Positions 8,120 to 16,256 of a stretch of DNA of 61,355 bases are shown here, in pieces; position 1 is the stretch's first letter; each line of letters begins with the position of its first letter. The notes beneath the pieces were generated by a model. The model worked only from the letters and a program-made list of their open reading frames with translations. It did no database searches and had not been told where the DNA came from. This DNA comes from a virus. The stretch spans positions 1 to 61,355 of the IMG/VR virus record IMGVR_UViG_3300025115_000011; one strand, written 5' to 3'. The translations under genes were made by a program, and so were the position numbers.

Positions 8120-8827
8120 ATGAAAATTACAGATATGAGCTTAGACTCAATTAAGAAAATTAACAAAGTAACTGAAAGTCGTTTCGGCTACAAGATCGAC
8201 TATAGCAAAATGACTGGCGCAAAAGCAAGAAAGATGCTTGCAACAGTTAACGAAACTATTAATTCAGTTCGTCGTAGTCACAGCATTCACAGTGCAGAGA
8301 AGAATCCAAAGTACATGGAATTGTTAATGATTCGCGAAGGTTTAACATCGTGGGTTAAAGCTAACAGCCGTAAGATTATGGAGAGCGAAGTTGGTCAAGC
8401 AGAAGCTATTCTTGCTGCGAAAGACATGGTTGATTCGTTACAAGACATGCTTGAGAAAATTGGTAAAATGTCGATTGAACAATTACCAGCATTAACCGAT
8501 ACTATCCGTGACCAAATCGGTAGCGAACAAGCAGTTCAGTTTAAAACTACAGTAGGGCAAACATTAGCAGGACTAATGGAGCAGTTAAATCAAGCACGTG
8601 ACGGCATGGACAATGCTGCTCGTGCATTAGCCGGCGAAAACGCTGATATGTCGATGGGCATGCCAGGCGCAGAAGCAGGTAATGAACTTGACTTAGGTAT
8701 GGGTGCAGATCCGATGGCAGCAGGCGGTGAGATGGGTGCAGATCCAATGGCAGGTGTTGAAGACGAATTTGCAGCAACAGATGCAGCAGCAGGCGGTCCA
8801 GAAGACATCGGAAGAGAGATGCGCTAA
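8120..8827 (+). CDS. Virion/prohead-core-like helical protein
   Basis: 235 residues. The middle (SEVGQAEAILAAKDMVDSLQ, then KIGKMSIEQLPALTDTIR) is a helical pattern I associate with a conserved structural protein of marine T4-like phages. The C-terminal 60 residues are Met/Gly/Ala/Asp-rich with the repeat MGADPMA. Several (L/I)-x-E sites are present, as in T4 core proteins cut by the prohead protease. It overlaps the next gene (TAATG). Confidence 0.55.
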   Translation: MKITDMSLDSIKKINKVTESRFGYKIDYSKMTGAKARKMLATVNETINSVRRSHSIHSAEKNPKYMELLMIREGLTSWVKANSRKIMESEVGQAEAILAAKDMVDSLQDMLEKIGKMSIEQLPALTDTIRDQIGSEQAVQFKTTVGQTLAGLMEQLNQARDGMDNAARALAGENADMSMGMPGAEAGNELDLGMGADPMAAGGEMGADPMAGVEDEFAATDAAAGGPEDIGREMR

Positions 8828-9309
8828 TGCGAGTTAAAGACGTAATTTTCGAAGCAGTATGGGACGAACCGATAAACGAAGCTGGATATGCTCGTGATTC
8901 AATGCGGCCAACTGGCGCTCCCTTAGATCCATATGCAGACACAGAGTCTGGTATCTTAGATGCAGAACCAGAAATGGAACTTTCGTCTAACGCAGATCAG
9001 AAGATGATTAACGCAGTTCGCAAGGTATGTGACCAGTATAAAGGACAAGGTCATGCTCAAGTCGAGTTACTACCATTCCTTACTAAGGTTATGGAGTATG
9101 TTAAGAAGCCAGTTAACCTCGCTGACTTAATTGCTATCAACAAGAAATCGCCAGAGATTCAAGCGTTAGTCGACACGATCGACGAAAAGAAAGTTAAGTT
9201 TAAGAACATGTCGGTTAAGAACGAAGATCCTGCTAAAGAACGTGCTAACGCACAAGCAAAACAAGCATCAACAGTGTCAGGTATGGCTTCAAGAGCATTA
9301 GGAAAATAA
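8827..9309 (+). CDS. Putative internal-head protein (degenerate tag MRVKDVIFE)
   Basis: 160 residues starting MRVKDVIFEA. Relative to MRAxEFLxE, the Arg, an acidic residue at position 5 and the (I)-F-E end are kept. The body is acidic, then Lys-rich, without enzymatic motifs. Its position between core-like proteins supports a head-internal role. Start overlaps the previous stop and the next gene begins immediately after its stop. Confidence 0.5.
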   Translation: MRVKDVIFEAVWDEPINEAGYARDSMRPTGAPLDPYADTESGILDAEPEMELSSNADQKMINAVRKVCDQYKGQGHAQVELLPFLTKVMEYVKKPVNLADLIAINKKSPEIQALVDTIDEKKVKFKNMSVKNEDPAKERANAQAKQASTVSGMASRALGK

Positions 9310-9705
9310 ATGCGGTTTAACGAGTTTGCAGTTAAAGAAGAATACCTCAAAGTAAAAGAGGACGACGACCAAAGTGCTCAATTAGCAGCAGTGTTGGTAT
9401 CAGTCCTTCAATTTATTAAAGGAAGAGCAGAAGACCAAAACGCTCCTGCTAAAATCAACACACAAAGTTTAATTAACTTAGTTAAAAACGTTGGTCATCC
9501 AAATTTTGGATATGCTGATTTAGTTGATGCTCACGAGCAAATGGATACCGTTAAAAATATGATCAAGTCTTTTAACAAAGATGAAGTTATATTACGCTCT
9601 GACGATGACGAAGAAGATGAAGAGCAAGTAGCAGATACCCCTGCCCAAAGTCCAGAAGATACAGTTGACTCTATGGCAAAAAGTGCATTAAACAAACGCC
9701 AATAA
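9310..9705 (+). CDS. Putative internal-head protein (degenerate tag MRFNEF)
   Basis: 131 residues starting MRFNEFAVKE, close to the MRANEF tag but lacking the (L/I)-x-E end. The C-terminal region is strongly acidic (SDDDEEDEEQ) and ends SMAKSALNKRQ, similar to the end of the preceding protein (SGMASRALGK), suggesting the two are related or co-assembling. Function not known. Confidence 0.5.
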   Translation: MRFNEFAVKEEYLKVKEDDDQSAQLAAVLVSVLQFIKGRAEDQNAPAKINTQSLINLVKNVGHPNFGYADLVDAHEQMDTVKNMIKSFNKDEVILRSDDDEEDEEQVADTPAQSPEDTVDSMAKSALNKRQ

Positions 9706-9743
9706 ATTTGTTTAATGGAGTGTAATATACTATAATTAATAGT

Positions 9744-10427
9744 ATGTTTACTCCAAAATTTAATTACACAAAACTAACAAGAGAGACAGTAGATGGTAAA
9801 CGCCACTACTGTACTCCTGATGGGAGAAAGCTCCCATCAGTAACTACTATTCTTGACAAAACAAAACCGGAAGAAAAAGTAAAAGCACTACAGGAATGGC
9901 GTGATAGAGTTGGGCATCAAAAAGCTCAACAAATCACTACAGAGGCGGCCTCTCGTGGCACCAGTATGCACTCGCATTTAGAGAATTACCTAAAAAATGG
10001 AGAGCATAAACGTATTGGAACAAACTTAGTGCATGATCAAGGTTACAAAATGGCTGACATCATTATTAACAATGCACTAGTTAATATTGATGAAGTGTGG
10101 GGTATGGAAGTTCCAGTTTACTTTCCGGGTTTATATGCTGGATCAACTGACTTAGCCTGCGTATTTAAAGGAAAGCCGTCAATTTGTGACCACAAACAAT
10201 CGAATCGACTTAAGAAAAAGGAGTATATCGAAGATTACCTACTACAGTTGGTTGCGTATGCATTGGCTCATAATGAAGTGCATGGAACTGACATTAAAGA
10301 GGGACATATTTTCATGTGTACTAAAGACTTACAATATCAACAATTTGATTTAACACCCAACATGTTTGATGAATATTTAGAAAAATGGCTTACTCGTGTG
10401 GAGCAATTTTACAAAATTACCGGTTAA
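9744..10427 (+). CDS. PD-(D/E)XK exonuclease-like protein
   Basis: 227 residues. LPSVTTILDKT near the N-terminus, TEAASRGTSMHSHLE, YAGSTDLACVFKGKPSICDHKQ and the following YLLQLVAYALAH follow the RecB/Cas4/MGME1-type nuclease order: the H in the helix, D of the GxTD strand, D-x-K of the core and QLxxY. D in STDLA and D-H-K in ICDHKQ are the likely metal-binding/catalytic residues. Probable role is DNA processing in recombination or replication. Confidence 0.75.
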   Translation: MFTPKFNYTKLTRETVDGKRHYCTPDGRKLPSVTTILDKTKPEEKVKALQEWRDRVGHQKAQQITTEAASRGTSMHSHLENYLKNGEHKRIGTNLVHDQGYKMADIIINNALVNIDEVWGMEVPVYFPGLYAGSTDLACVFKGKPSICDHKQSNRLKKKEYIEDYLLQLVAYALAHNEVHGTDIKEGHIFMCTKDLQYQQFDLTPNMFDEYLEKWLTRVEQFYKITG

Positions 10428-10544
10428 ATGCCTGGACCAATTATTGATAAAAGAAAAATAGGTCATCCTAATGTAGCATGTAAAGGTAAAACATGGAAGT
10501 TGATTGACGGGAAGCGTGTTTGGTTCGATAAAATCGATAAATAA
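10428..10544 (+). CDS. Very small basic phage protein (38 aa)
   Basis: ATG overlaps no gene but follows the nuclease stop directly (TAAATG). It encodes MPGPIIDKRKIGHPNV... ending GKRVWFDKIDK, basic with one Cys. The ending K-R-V-W-F/Y resembles small T4-like hypothetical proteins. The GATAAATA late box at 10536 overlaps its last codons. Function not known. Confidence 0.55.
   Translation: MPGPIIDKRKIGHPNVACKGKTWKLIDGKRVWFDKIDK
10536..10543 (+). promoter_or_regulatory. Putative late promoter for tailspike (GATAAATA)
   Basis: The late-type box lies 27 bp before the tailspike ATG, leaving room for a leader with an AAAAGG ribosome site. Confidence 0.5.
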
Positions 10545-10570
10545 CAGGTAGAAGGCAAAAGGAAAACAAA

Positions 10571-12139
10571 ATGGCAATAACGCAGATCAGCCGAATAATG
10601 CACCGTCATGGTTACCATGAAAATTTACCTCAATTAGCAACTGCTGAGTTAGGTTGGTGCTTAGATACCAAACAACTTTTTATCGGCAACGGAACAATTG
10701 AAGAAGGTGCACCTAATTTAGGTAACACTGAGATCCTAACTGAGTATAGCGACATCTTTGCACTTCGCGGTACATATACATACAAGGGCGAACGCGGCAC
10801 ATACACCGTTCAAACAGGAGCAACTGCTCTTTCTTCTATTTCGAGAGCATTAGGTGACAAATTAGACGACTATGTGTCGGTTAGAGACTTTGGTGCAGTC
10901 GGTGACGGTATCACAGACGACACCGCAGCAATTAATCGTGCAATTGCTAATCTATATAAGTCAAATTTAATTGGGTCACAACCTTTAGTTCGCCGCACCT
11001 TGTTTTTCCCAACAGGGCATTATATTACTTCTGGTGTTATTAATTTATTACCATTTGTTACAATCAGAGGCGAAGGGAAAGATGCTACAATAATTCGTGC
11101 AACTAGCCCATTAGCTCAATCAGTTATGCGAAACGTTGACGCCAATGGCCAGTTCGGAATCAACAACGGTATTAACGGCACTACATCGTCTCAGTACAAC
11201 GAAGTAACGGATTTAACTATGATTCATATGAGTGAGAGAGATATTTTAAGTATCGACTCACTTAACAGCATTCTATTAAGACGAGTTGGCTTTGTTGGTC
11301 CTCTTGTAATGCCGTTAGTTGCAGGGTCAGCAATTGCAGGTATTAGACTTAAATCGTCGGCGTTTACTACTAAAAACGTAGTAATCGACGAATGTGTATT
11401 TTCTAATTTAGCATATGGTGCAATAGTCGAGGATAACTCAACATCAATTACTATTAACAAAGCAAAACTAACTGAGTTATATCAGGGCGTTCGTATTACT
11501 AACGGATCGCATATTAGCGTAACCCAAAGTTATTTCGACTTAGTATCAGCACACGGCATCATTGGAGTAGGCAACTCAACAAGTGTTGTTAGTTCACATA
11601 ACTATTTCGCAGACGTTGGTAATACAATGACTGGTACCCAAGCAGACCCGTTACTTGGTGTAGTACCTGCAACAGCAGCGGTGGATTTTGCAAACAGCAA
11701 TTGTTTTAGTATTGCTGATGGTTTTGCAAGAACCGACGTTGCTGAAGAAGTAGTCCCATCTATTAACCTAAATAGAAAACAAAGTGCTTCTTTAGGTAAG
11801 AATGCTGAGTTAGTGTTAGGAACAAAAACACAGTATGCAGGAACTGAAGTAACGTTAGACGATAATGTTCTTTCTATGCTGTATATCGATACTCCTAAGG
11901 TATCAACCAATGCGGTGTTCCAGTATACCATTACAAGAGGTAATACGTCGAGGGTTGGTACGTTAAGAATTACTAAGGTCGGCTTTGATGTAGTATACGA
12001 TGACGAGTACACCGAAATGTCTGATGTAGGGGTTACCCTTATTCCGATCGAAGACGGCGGATATGTATCATTGAACTACACTTCAACATTAACCAACGAA
12101 GCACCTGTTTTTAACTATACATTGCACATTTTAAAGTAA
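10571..12139 (+). CDS. Tailspike/tail fibre with pectate-lyase-type beta-helix
   Basis: 522 residues. Residues 1-80 form a virion-attachment-type head (ATAELGWCLDTKQLFIGNGT). SVRDFGAVGDGITDDTAAIN (about 96-115) is the hallmark of the pectate-lyase superfamily beta-helix found in phage spikes and depolymerases. A long repeat-like beta region follows, then a C-terminal domain ending FNYTLHILK. Likely recognises or degrades a host surface polysaccharide. A late promoter box precedes it and the next gene starts 1 bp after its stop. Confidence 0.85.
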   Translation: MAITQISRIMHRHGYHENLPQLATAELGWCLDTKQLFIGNGTIEEGAPNLGNTEILTEYSDIFALRGTYTYKGERGTYTVQTGATALSSISRALGDKLDDYVSVRDFGAVGDGITDDTAAINRAIANLYKSNLIGSQPLVRRTLFFPTGHYITSGVINLLPFVTIRGEGKDATIIRATSPLAQSVMRNVDANGQFGINNGINGTTSSQYNEVTDLTMIHMSERDILSIDSLNSILLRRVGFVGPLVMPLVAGSAIAGIRLKSSAFTTKNVVIDECVFSNLAYGAIVEDNSTSITINKAKLTELYQGVRITNGSHISVTQSYFDLVSAHGIIGVGNSTSVVSSHNYFADVGNTMTGTQADPLLGVVPATAAVDFANSNCFSIADGFARTDVAEEVVPSINLNRKQSASLGKNAELVLGTKTQYAGTEVTLDDNVLSMLYIDTPKVSTNAVFQYTITRGNTSRVGTLRITKVGFDVVYDDEYTEMSDVGVTLIPIEDGGYVSLNYTSTLTNEAPVFNYTLHILK

Positions 12140-12140
12140 T

Positions 12141-12578
12141 ATGTGGGCTGGACAGCCAGAAGAACGCTTAACTGCGTGGAAGGCTTTTAGAAAAAGCCTG
12201 TCGGGTAACAATGTCGTTGATGTACTAGATGACGTTGCACAGAAATGGGCAGATGTTCCATTTGTTCCTTACTATTTGGATATTAATGACATTAGTTCCT
12301 GGCCTGACCCATGGACATTAATCCACGAAAATCAGTATTGCAATCTTGCAAAAGGGTTAGGGATGTTTTATACTCTATATTACAGTGATTTTAAAAATAG
12401 CAATACCGTTTCCTTCTCAGTATACAAAGATGATATTGGATATGAGTACGGATTAGTTATTGTTAATAACGAACACATTTTAAATCACACCGATCGTGAG
12501 ATTGTAAATACACAACGCATAGAGCAATCGCTAAAGTTAGTAAAAGAATTTTCCAAGCAAGACTTAAAAATCGAATAA
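12141..12578 (+). CDS. Tailspike-linked conserved protein, unknown
   Basis: 145 residues, Trp/Asp-rich (WPDPWTLIHENQYC). It starts immediately after the tailspike stop, so it is co-expressed with it. It could be a spike chaperone or baseplate accessory, but no motif supports either. Confidence 0.5.
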   Translation: MWAGQPEERLTAWKAFRKSLSGNNVVDVLDDVAQKWADVPFVPYYLDINDISSWPDPWTLIHENQYCNLAKGLGMFYTLYYSDFKNSNTVSFSVYKDDIGYEYGLVIVNNEHILNHTDREIVNTQRIEQSLKLVKEFSKQDLKIE

Positions 12579-12590
12579 TAAGAGGTATTA

Positions 12591-14114
12591 ATGAGTAACA
12601 TTCAAGTTATCAAGAGGGACGGTGTACACGCACCTCTTGACTTAGTTAAGTGGCAAGCCCAAGTTGCAAAAGTGTGTAAGGGGATCGCCGACGTCAGTCA
12701 GTCAATGATTGAAATTAAAGCGCAACCACACTTCTTTAACGGTATCACTACTAAAGAAATCGACGAAATTACATTACGGGCTATAGTAGACTTAATAGAC
12801 GTTGAGTCTAATCCAGAATTAGGCCATGTAAATTATCAGTTTGTAGCAGGGAAGCAACGATTATCTATGTTGCGTAAGGATGTTTACGGTGATTACAAAC
12901 CGCCTCGTTTATACGAGATCATTAAAAAGAATGTTGCTACTGGTTTATATACCCCAGAGCTTCTTACTTGGTACACAGAAGAAGAATGGGATAAGATGGA
13001 AACCTTTGTTGAACACGACAAAGACGAAAACTACACTTATGCAGCCATTGAACAATTAATTGAAAAGTATCTTGTTCGAAATCGTGCAACTAAAGAAATC
13101 TACGAAACTCCTCAAGTTCGATATATTGTAGCAGCAGCAACGGTATTCCATATGGAAGAGCCACAGTCGGCTCGCATGAAGTATATTAAAGATTACTATC
13201 AATGTGCGTCGGACGGTATGTTTACCTTAGCAACACCTGTTCTCGCTGGATTAGGCACACCGACAAAGCAGTTCAGTTCTTGCGTTTTAATTAAGGCAGA
13301 TGATAATCTGGACTCTATATTCGCAGCAGGTGAAATGATGGCCAAATATGCCTCGAAACGAGCCGGAATCGGCCTTGAAATTGGTCGTTTACGACCCTTA
13401 GGTGCCTCGATTCGAGGCGGTGAAGTCATGCATACAGGTATGATACCTTTTTTAAAGAAATGGTTCGGAGATTTACGGTCTTGTTCGCAAGGCGGAATTC
13501 GTAACGCAAGTGCTACAGTTTTTTACCCAATTTGGCATTATCAATTTGACGACTTAATTGTCCTTAAGAATAACCAAGGCACAGAAGAGACCCGAGTCCG
13601 GCACATGGATTACGGGGTTGTGCTTAACGCAATGTTCTGGCGAAGATTTAAAAATAAAGAAAACATTACTTTCTTTGACCCGAACGAGGTTCCAGATTTG
13701 TATGAAGCATTTTATCAGAATACAGCATTGTTTGAAGAGTTGTATGTTCGTTATGAGAAACGCAAGGACCTACGCACAAAAACTATGCCAGCTGAGGAGG
13801 TGTTTAAGAGCGGCATTTTAAAGGAACGGTCCGACACGGGACGCATATATCTAACCTTTATCGACAATGCGATGAACCAAGGTCCTTTCGATCCTACAGT
13901 TCATACAATTTACCAGAGCAATCTGTGTGAAGAGATCTTGCTTCCTACAAAGCCATTTAGATCGCTAGATGACGAAGGCGAGTTTACCTTGTTATTAGAC
14001 GACGGCCAAGAAATTGTATTGCCTGGCCAGCATAAAGTTTTACTTTTTAACGGAGAAAAAAAGAAAGTTAGGGAATTAACAGAAGACGACGATATTAAGG
14101 ATTTGCTGGTTTGA
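12591..14114 (+). CDS. nrdA: Ribonucleoside-diphosphate reductase large subunit, N-terminal piece (nrdA-a) with intein-like tail
   Basis: 507 residues. Residues 1 to about 465 are class Ia NrdA: ATP-cone start (VIKRDGVHAPLDLVKWQ), FSSCVLI with the first active-site Cys, and NLCEEILLPTKPF with the thiyl-radical Cys. After DDEGEF the protein leaves the NrdA family for 42 residues, TLLLDDGQEIVLPGQHKVLLF and on to TEDDDIKDLLV. That pattern (L-x-DG-x-EI, then H, then x-x-DDxI) resembles the block-B part of Hint-domain split inteins. Block A and the initiating Cys are missing, so splicing is not expected. The remainder of NrdA is at 15234. The two pieces add up to about 776 extein residues, a full-length NrdA. 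Confidence 0.9.
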   Translation: MSNIQVIKRDGVHAPLDLVKWQAQVAKVCKGIADVSQSMIEIKAQPHFFNGITTKEIDEITLRAIVDLIDVESNPELGHVNYQFVAGKQRLSMLRKDVYGDYKPPRLYEIIKKNVATGLYTPELLTWYTEEEWDKMETFVEHDKDENYTYAAIEQLIEKYLVRNRATKEIYETPQVRYIVAAATVFHMEEPQSARMKYIKDYYQCASDGMFTLATPVLAGLGTPTKQFSSCVLIKADDNLDSIFAAGEMMAKYASKRAGIGLEIGRLRPLGASIRGGEVMHTGMIPFLKKWFGDLRSCSQGGIRNASATVFYPIWHYQFDDLIVLKNNQGTEETRVRHMDYGVVLNAMFWRRFKNKENITFFDPNEVPDLYEAFYQNTALFEELYVRYEKRKDLRTKTMPAEEVFKSGILKERSDTGRIYLTFIDNAMNQGPFDPTVHTIYQSNLCEEILLPTKPFRSLDDEGEFTLLLDDGQEIVLPGQHKVLLFNGEKKKVRELTEDDDIKDLLV

Positions 14115-15186
14115 CTACTCGAATTTTGCCCGGAGTTAAATTTAAAGTTCTTCCTTCGGATTCAGGTAACCTATAATTTTTTATGCCATCATTGAACCAC
14201 TTTTTACCTGTGATGTATGAAACATCCTTGTGTCCAGAGCAGAATGATAATTGCGATTTGCCTTCGGGAGAGAGTATAACACCAGGATGTAATGATAGTT
14301 TATTAATCAAAGGATCATTGGGTAATAGTGTAAAGTTTCTTACCCCGTCGTTGAATCTCAGTTTTCCTTTTTGTCTCGATGAATTTTTTATGTTATCTTC
14401 TAAGGATCTAGCCCAAGAAGCACCGTTTTTTATCCTAGATAAGCTATCAGCGGACAATAACCGCCCTGGAACTAACTTTAGGTCATTTATTTTTGAATCA
14501 GTCGGTTTGAGTTTAAACGATCTAATGCCGTTGTTAAACCATAATCGCCCTGCTCGGTTTTCTGATAATGATTTTAGTGATTCGGGTGAATATTGTTTTG
14601 ACCTATTTTTTCCTGGACTGCCCGGAGTTAACCCCAACGAGGAAATAATGGGGTCAGATTCGTACAGCATAAAAAATTTAATGCCATCTGTAAACCATTT
14701 CTTTCCCTTTGCCGGCGACTCTAAGGTCAAATTGAATTCTTTTACTCTAGGGGATGTTTGATGACACCTATATCTAGTGCCGTCCTCGTCGACATACCAG
14801 GATGTTCCTTTAACTTTAGAAGAAACGAGCGAGTTCCATTGCACCAACGTCTCTTTTCTAACCTTTTTAGATTGTTCAAATTGTGTCGAGGTAAGAAGTT
14901 TTCTGTAAGAGTTAGACTGACTAGAAACACTCATACAGCCAAATGCAAACCTGAGTTTATACCAAACATCGTTAAGGCCAACTTTAGACAACATCCAGTG
15001 TGCAATAAAATGTTCACGAACGGTAAGTTCGATCAAATTAGTTGCAGAATTGTCGCCACCGGCACATTTAGGGATAATATGATGAATTTCTATAATAGAA
15101 TTTGTTGGAACGATTCTATTAGACCGAGACTGTATAAATTTAATGTAGCGTCGCCAGTAAACAGAACCAGTATTAATTTTATGCAT
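14095..15186 (-). CDS. HNH homing endonuclease with tandem W-(F/Y)-N-D-G repeats
   Basis: 363 residues, antisense, sitting inside broken nrdA. The N-terminus has EIHHIIPKCAGGDNSATNLI...HFIAHWMLSK, an HNH nuclease core (HH, N, H). Downstream are at least four tandem units of about 40-45 residues built on KWFxDGI..F.L...D..I..L.L.PG, likely DNA-recognition modules. Its 3' end overlaps the nrdA-a tail by 20 bp. A late-type box in the minus direction lies at 15211-15218. It is presumed to cut intact nrdA alleles and promote its own spread. Confidence 0.85.
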   Translation of the reverse strand: MHKINTGSVYWRRYIKFIQSRSNRIVPTNSIIEIHHIIPKCAGGDNSATNLIELTVREHFIAHWMLSKVGLNDVWYKLRFAFGCMSVSSQSNSYRKLLTSTQFEQSKKVRKETLVQWNSLVSSKVKGTSWYVDEDGTRYRCHQTSPRVKEFNLTLESPAKGKKWFTDGIKFFMLYESDPIISSLGLTPGSPGKNRSKQYSPESLKSLSENRAGRLWFNNGIRSFKLKPTDSKINDLKLVPGRLLSADSLSRIKNGASWARSLEDNIKNSSRQKGKLRFNDGVRNFTLLPNDPLINKLSLHPGVILSPEGKSQLSFCSGHKDVSYITGKKWFNDGIKNYRLPESEGRTLNLTPGKIRVVKPANP

Positions 15187-15202
15187 TGTGCACCCTAAGA
15201 TG

Positions 15203-15218
15203 TATAAATATATTTATA
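15203..15218. promoter_or_regulatory. Palindromic divergent late promoter
   Basis: TATAAATATATTTATA is a perfect palindrome carrying TATAAATA on both strands. It sits between the antisense endonuclease (start 15186) and nrdA-b (start 15234), at the right distance to drive both. Confidence 0.65.
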
Positions 15219-15233
15219 TGAAATGGTACAAGA

Positions 15234-16208
15234 ATGAAGATAATTAAAAAAGAATGCACTCGTGATGTGCCAAAAATAGCGTTATGCACCTTAGGTAGTA
15301 TTAATTGGGGGATGTTCAGACACCCAGACGACATGCGTCGTGTTTGCCGTGTGCTACATCGCAGTTTGAATAACATATTAGACTACCAAGACTTCCTTAG
15401 CATTCAATCTAAGTTAAGTAATGATGAAATCCGTCCGTTAGGTATCGGGGTTACTAACCTTGCATACTGGCACGCTAAACGTAATTTGAAGTACGGTGAG
15501 AAAGAAGCACTTGCTGAAGTAAAGACATGGATGGAACATCAAGCGTTTTACTTAACTGAAGCTAACGTAGAACTTGCTAAAGAACGAGGTGCTTGCTTAG
15601 ATAGCAGCAAAACACGGTACGGACAAGGGATTTTCCCATGGGAGCGTAGAGCTAAAGGGGTTAACGACTTAGTAGACTTTACTACAGACTCAGATTTGGA
15701 TTGGGAAGGTCTTCGTGAGAAGATGAAAGAGTTTGGAGTTCGCAATGCGACTACGATGGCAATTGCCCCAGTTGAATCGAGTTCAGTTGTTATTAACTCA
15801 ACAAACGGTATTGAGATGCCAATGTCCTTAATTTCGGTTAAAGAATCGAAAGCAGGGTCACTGGTACAAGTGGTTCCAGAATACCAAAAATTAAAGAACA
15901 AGTACCAATTGATGTGGGACCAAAAAGACTGTGCAGAGTATCTTAAAACTGCTGCGGTGTTAGCAGCATACGTAGACCAATCTATTTCGACTAATACGTT
16001 TTACAATCCGGTGTTCTTTCCAGAGAAAAAAATACCATCAACATTAATTGCAAAAAACTTAATGCTTTTCCATTATTGGGGAGGAAAAACGATTTATTAC
16101 TCACTCATAAATAAAAAAGGTGCTAAAGTAGTAAGCGAAGAGTCGACGGTTAGTTCAACTAACATTGAGCAGATGGATAATGACTCCTGCGAATCGTGCA
16201 AGTTATGA
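15234..16208 (+). CDS. nrdA: Ribonucleoside-diphosphate reductase large subunit, C-terminal piece (nrdA-b)
   Basis: 324 residues. The first 13 (MKIIKKECTRDVP) are foreign to NrdA and resemble the start of C-terminal split-intein halves (KIIKRES...). The HN at the intein end is missing. From KIALCTLGSINWG the NrdA sequence resumes with the third active-site Cys. KTIYYSLINKKGA has the tandem Tyr of the radical path, and DSCESCKL is the C-terminal Cys pair that accepts electrons from glutaredoxin. All catalytic residues are present across the two pieces, so a non-covalently assembled active enzyme is likely. Confidence 0.9.
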   Translation: MKIIKKECTRDVPKIALCTLGSINWGMFRHPDDMRRVCRVLHRSLNNILDYQDFLSIQSKLSNDEIRPLGIGVTNLAYWHAKRNLKYGEKEALAEVKTWMEHQAFYLTEANVELAKERGACLDSSKTRYGQGIFPWERRAKGVNDLVDFTTDSDLDWEGLREKMKEFGVRNATTMAIAPVESSSVVINSTNGIEMPMSLISVKESKAGSLVQVVPEYQKLKNKYQLMWDQKDCAEYLKTAAVLAAYVDQSISTNTFYNPVFFPEKKIPSTLIAKNLMLFHYWGGKTIYYSLINKKGAKVVSEESTVSSTNIEQMDNDSCESCKL

Positions 16209-16215
16209 TTAATAA

Positions 16216-16256
16216 ATAGTAATACTATTGTTTATTATATAAATAATATTACTATG
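16216..16256 (+). promoter_or_regulatory. Hairpin burying a start codon and containing a late promoter
   Basis: ATAGTAATA (16216-16224) pairs perfectly with TATTACTAT (16247-16255), whose end is part of the ATG at 16254; four more inner pairs follow a mismatch. TATAAATA (16238-16245) lies between the arms. Read-through mRNA would hide the start codon, while late mRNA starting near 16251 would lack the 5' arm. The same logic is established for T4 I-TevI. Confidence 0.65.

Noticed and set aside
8547-8942. Long minus-strand open frame over the core-like protein
   Set aside because: It is antisense to the repetitive Met/Gly/Asp coding region, has no ribosome site, and its composition follows from the sense codons.
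14115-15233. Group I intron interrupting nrdA
   Set aside because: The sense reading does not resume the extein in frame at clean boundaries. Each half instead has its own start or stop and foreign protein tails, which fits a fractured gene with intein remnants.
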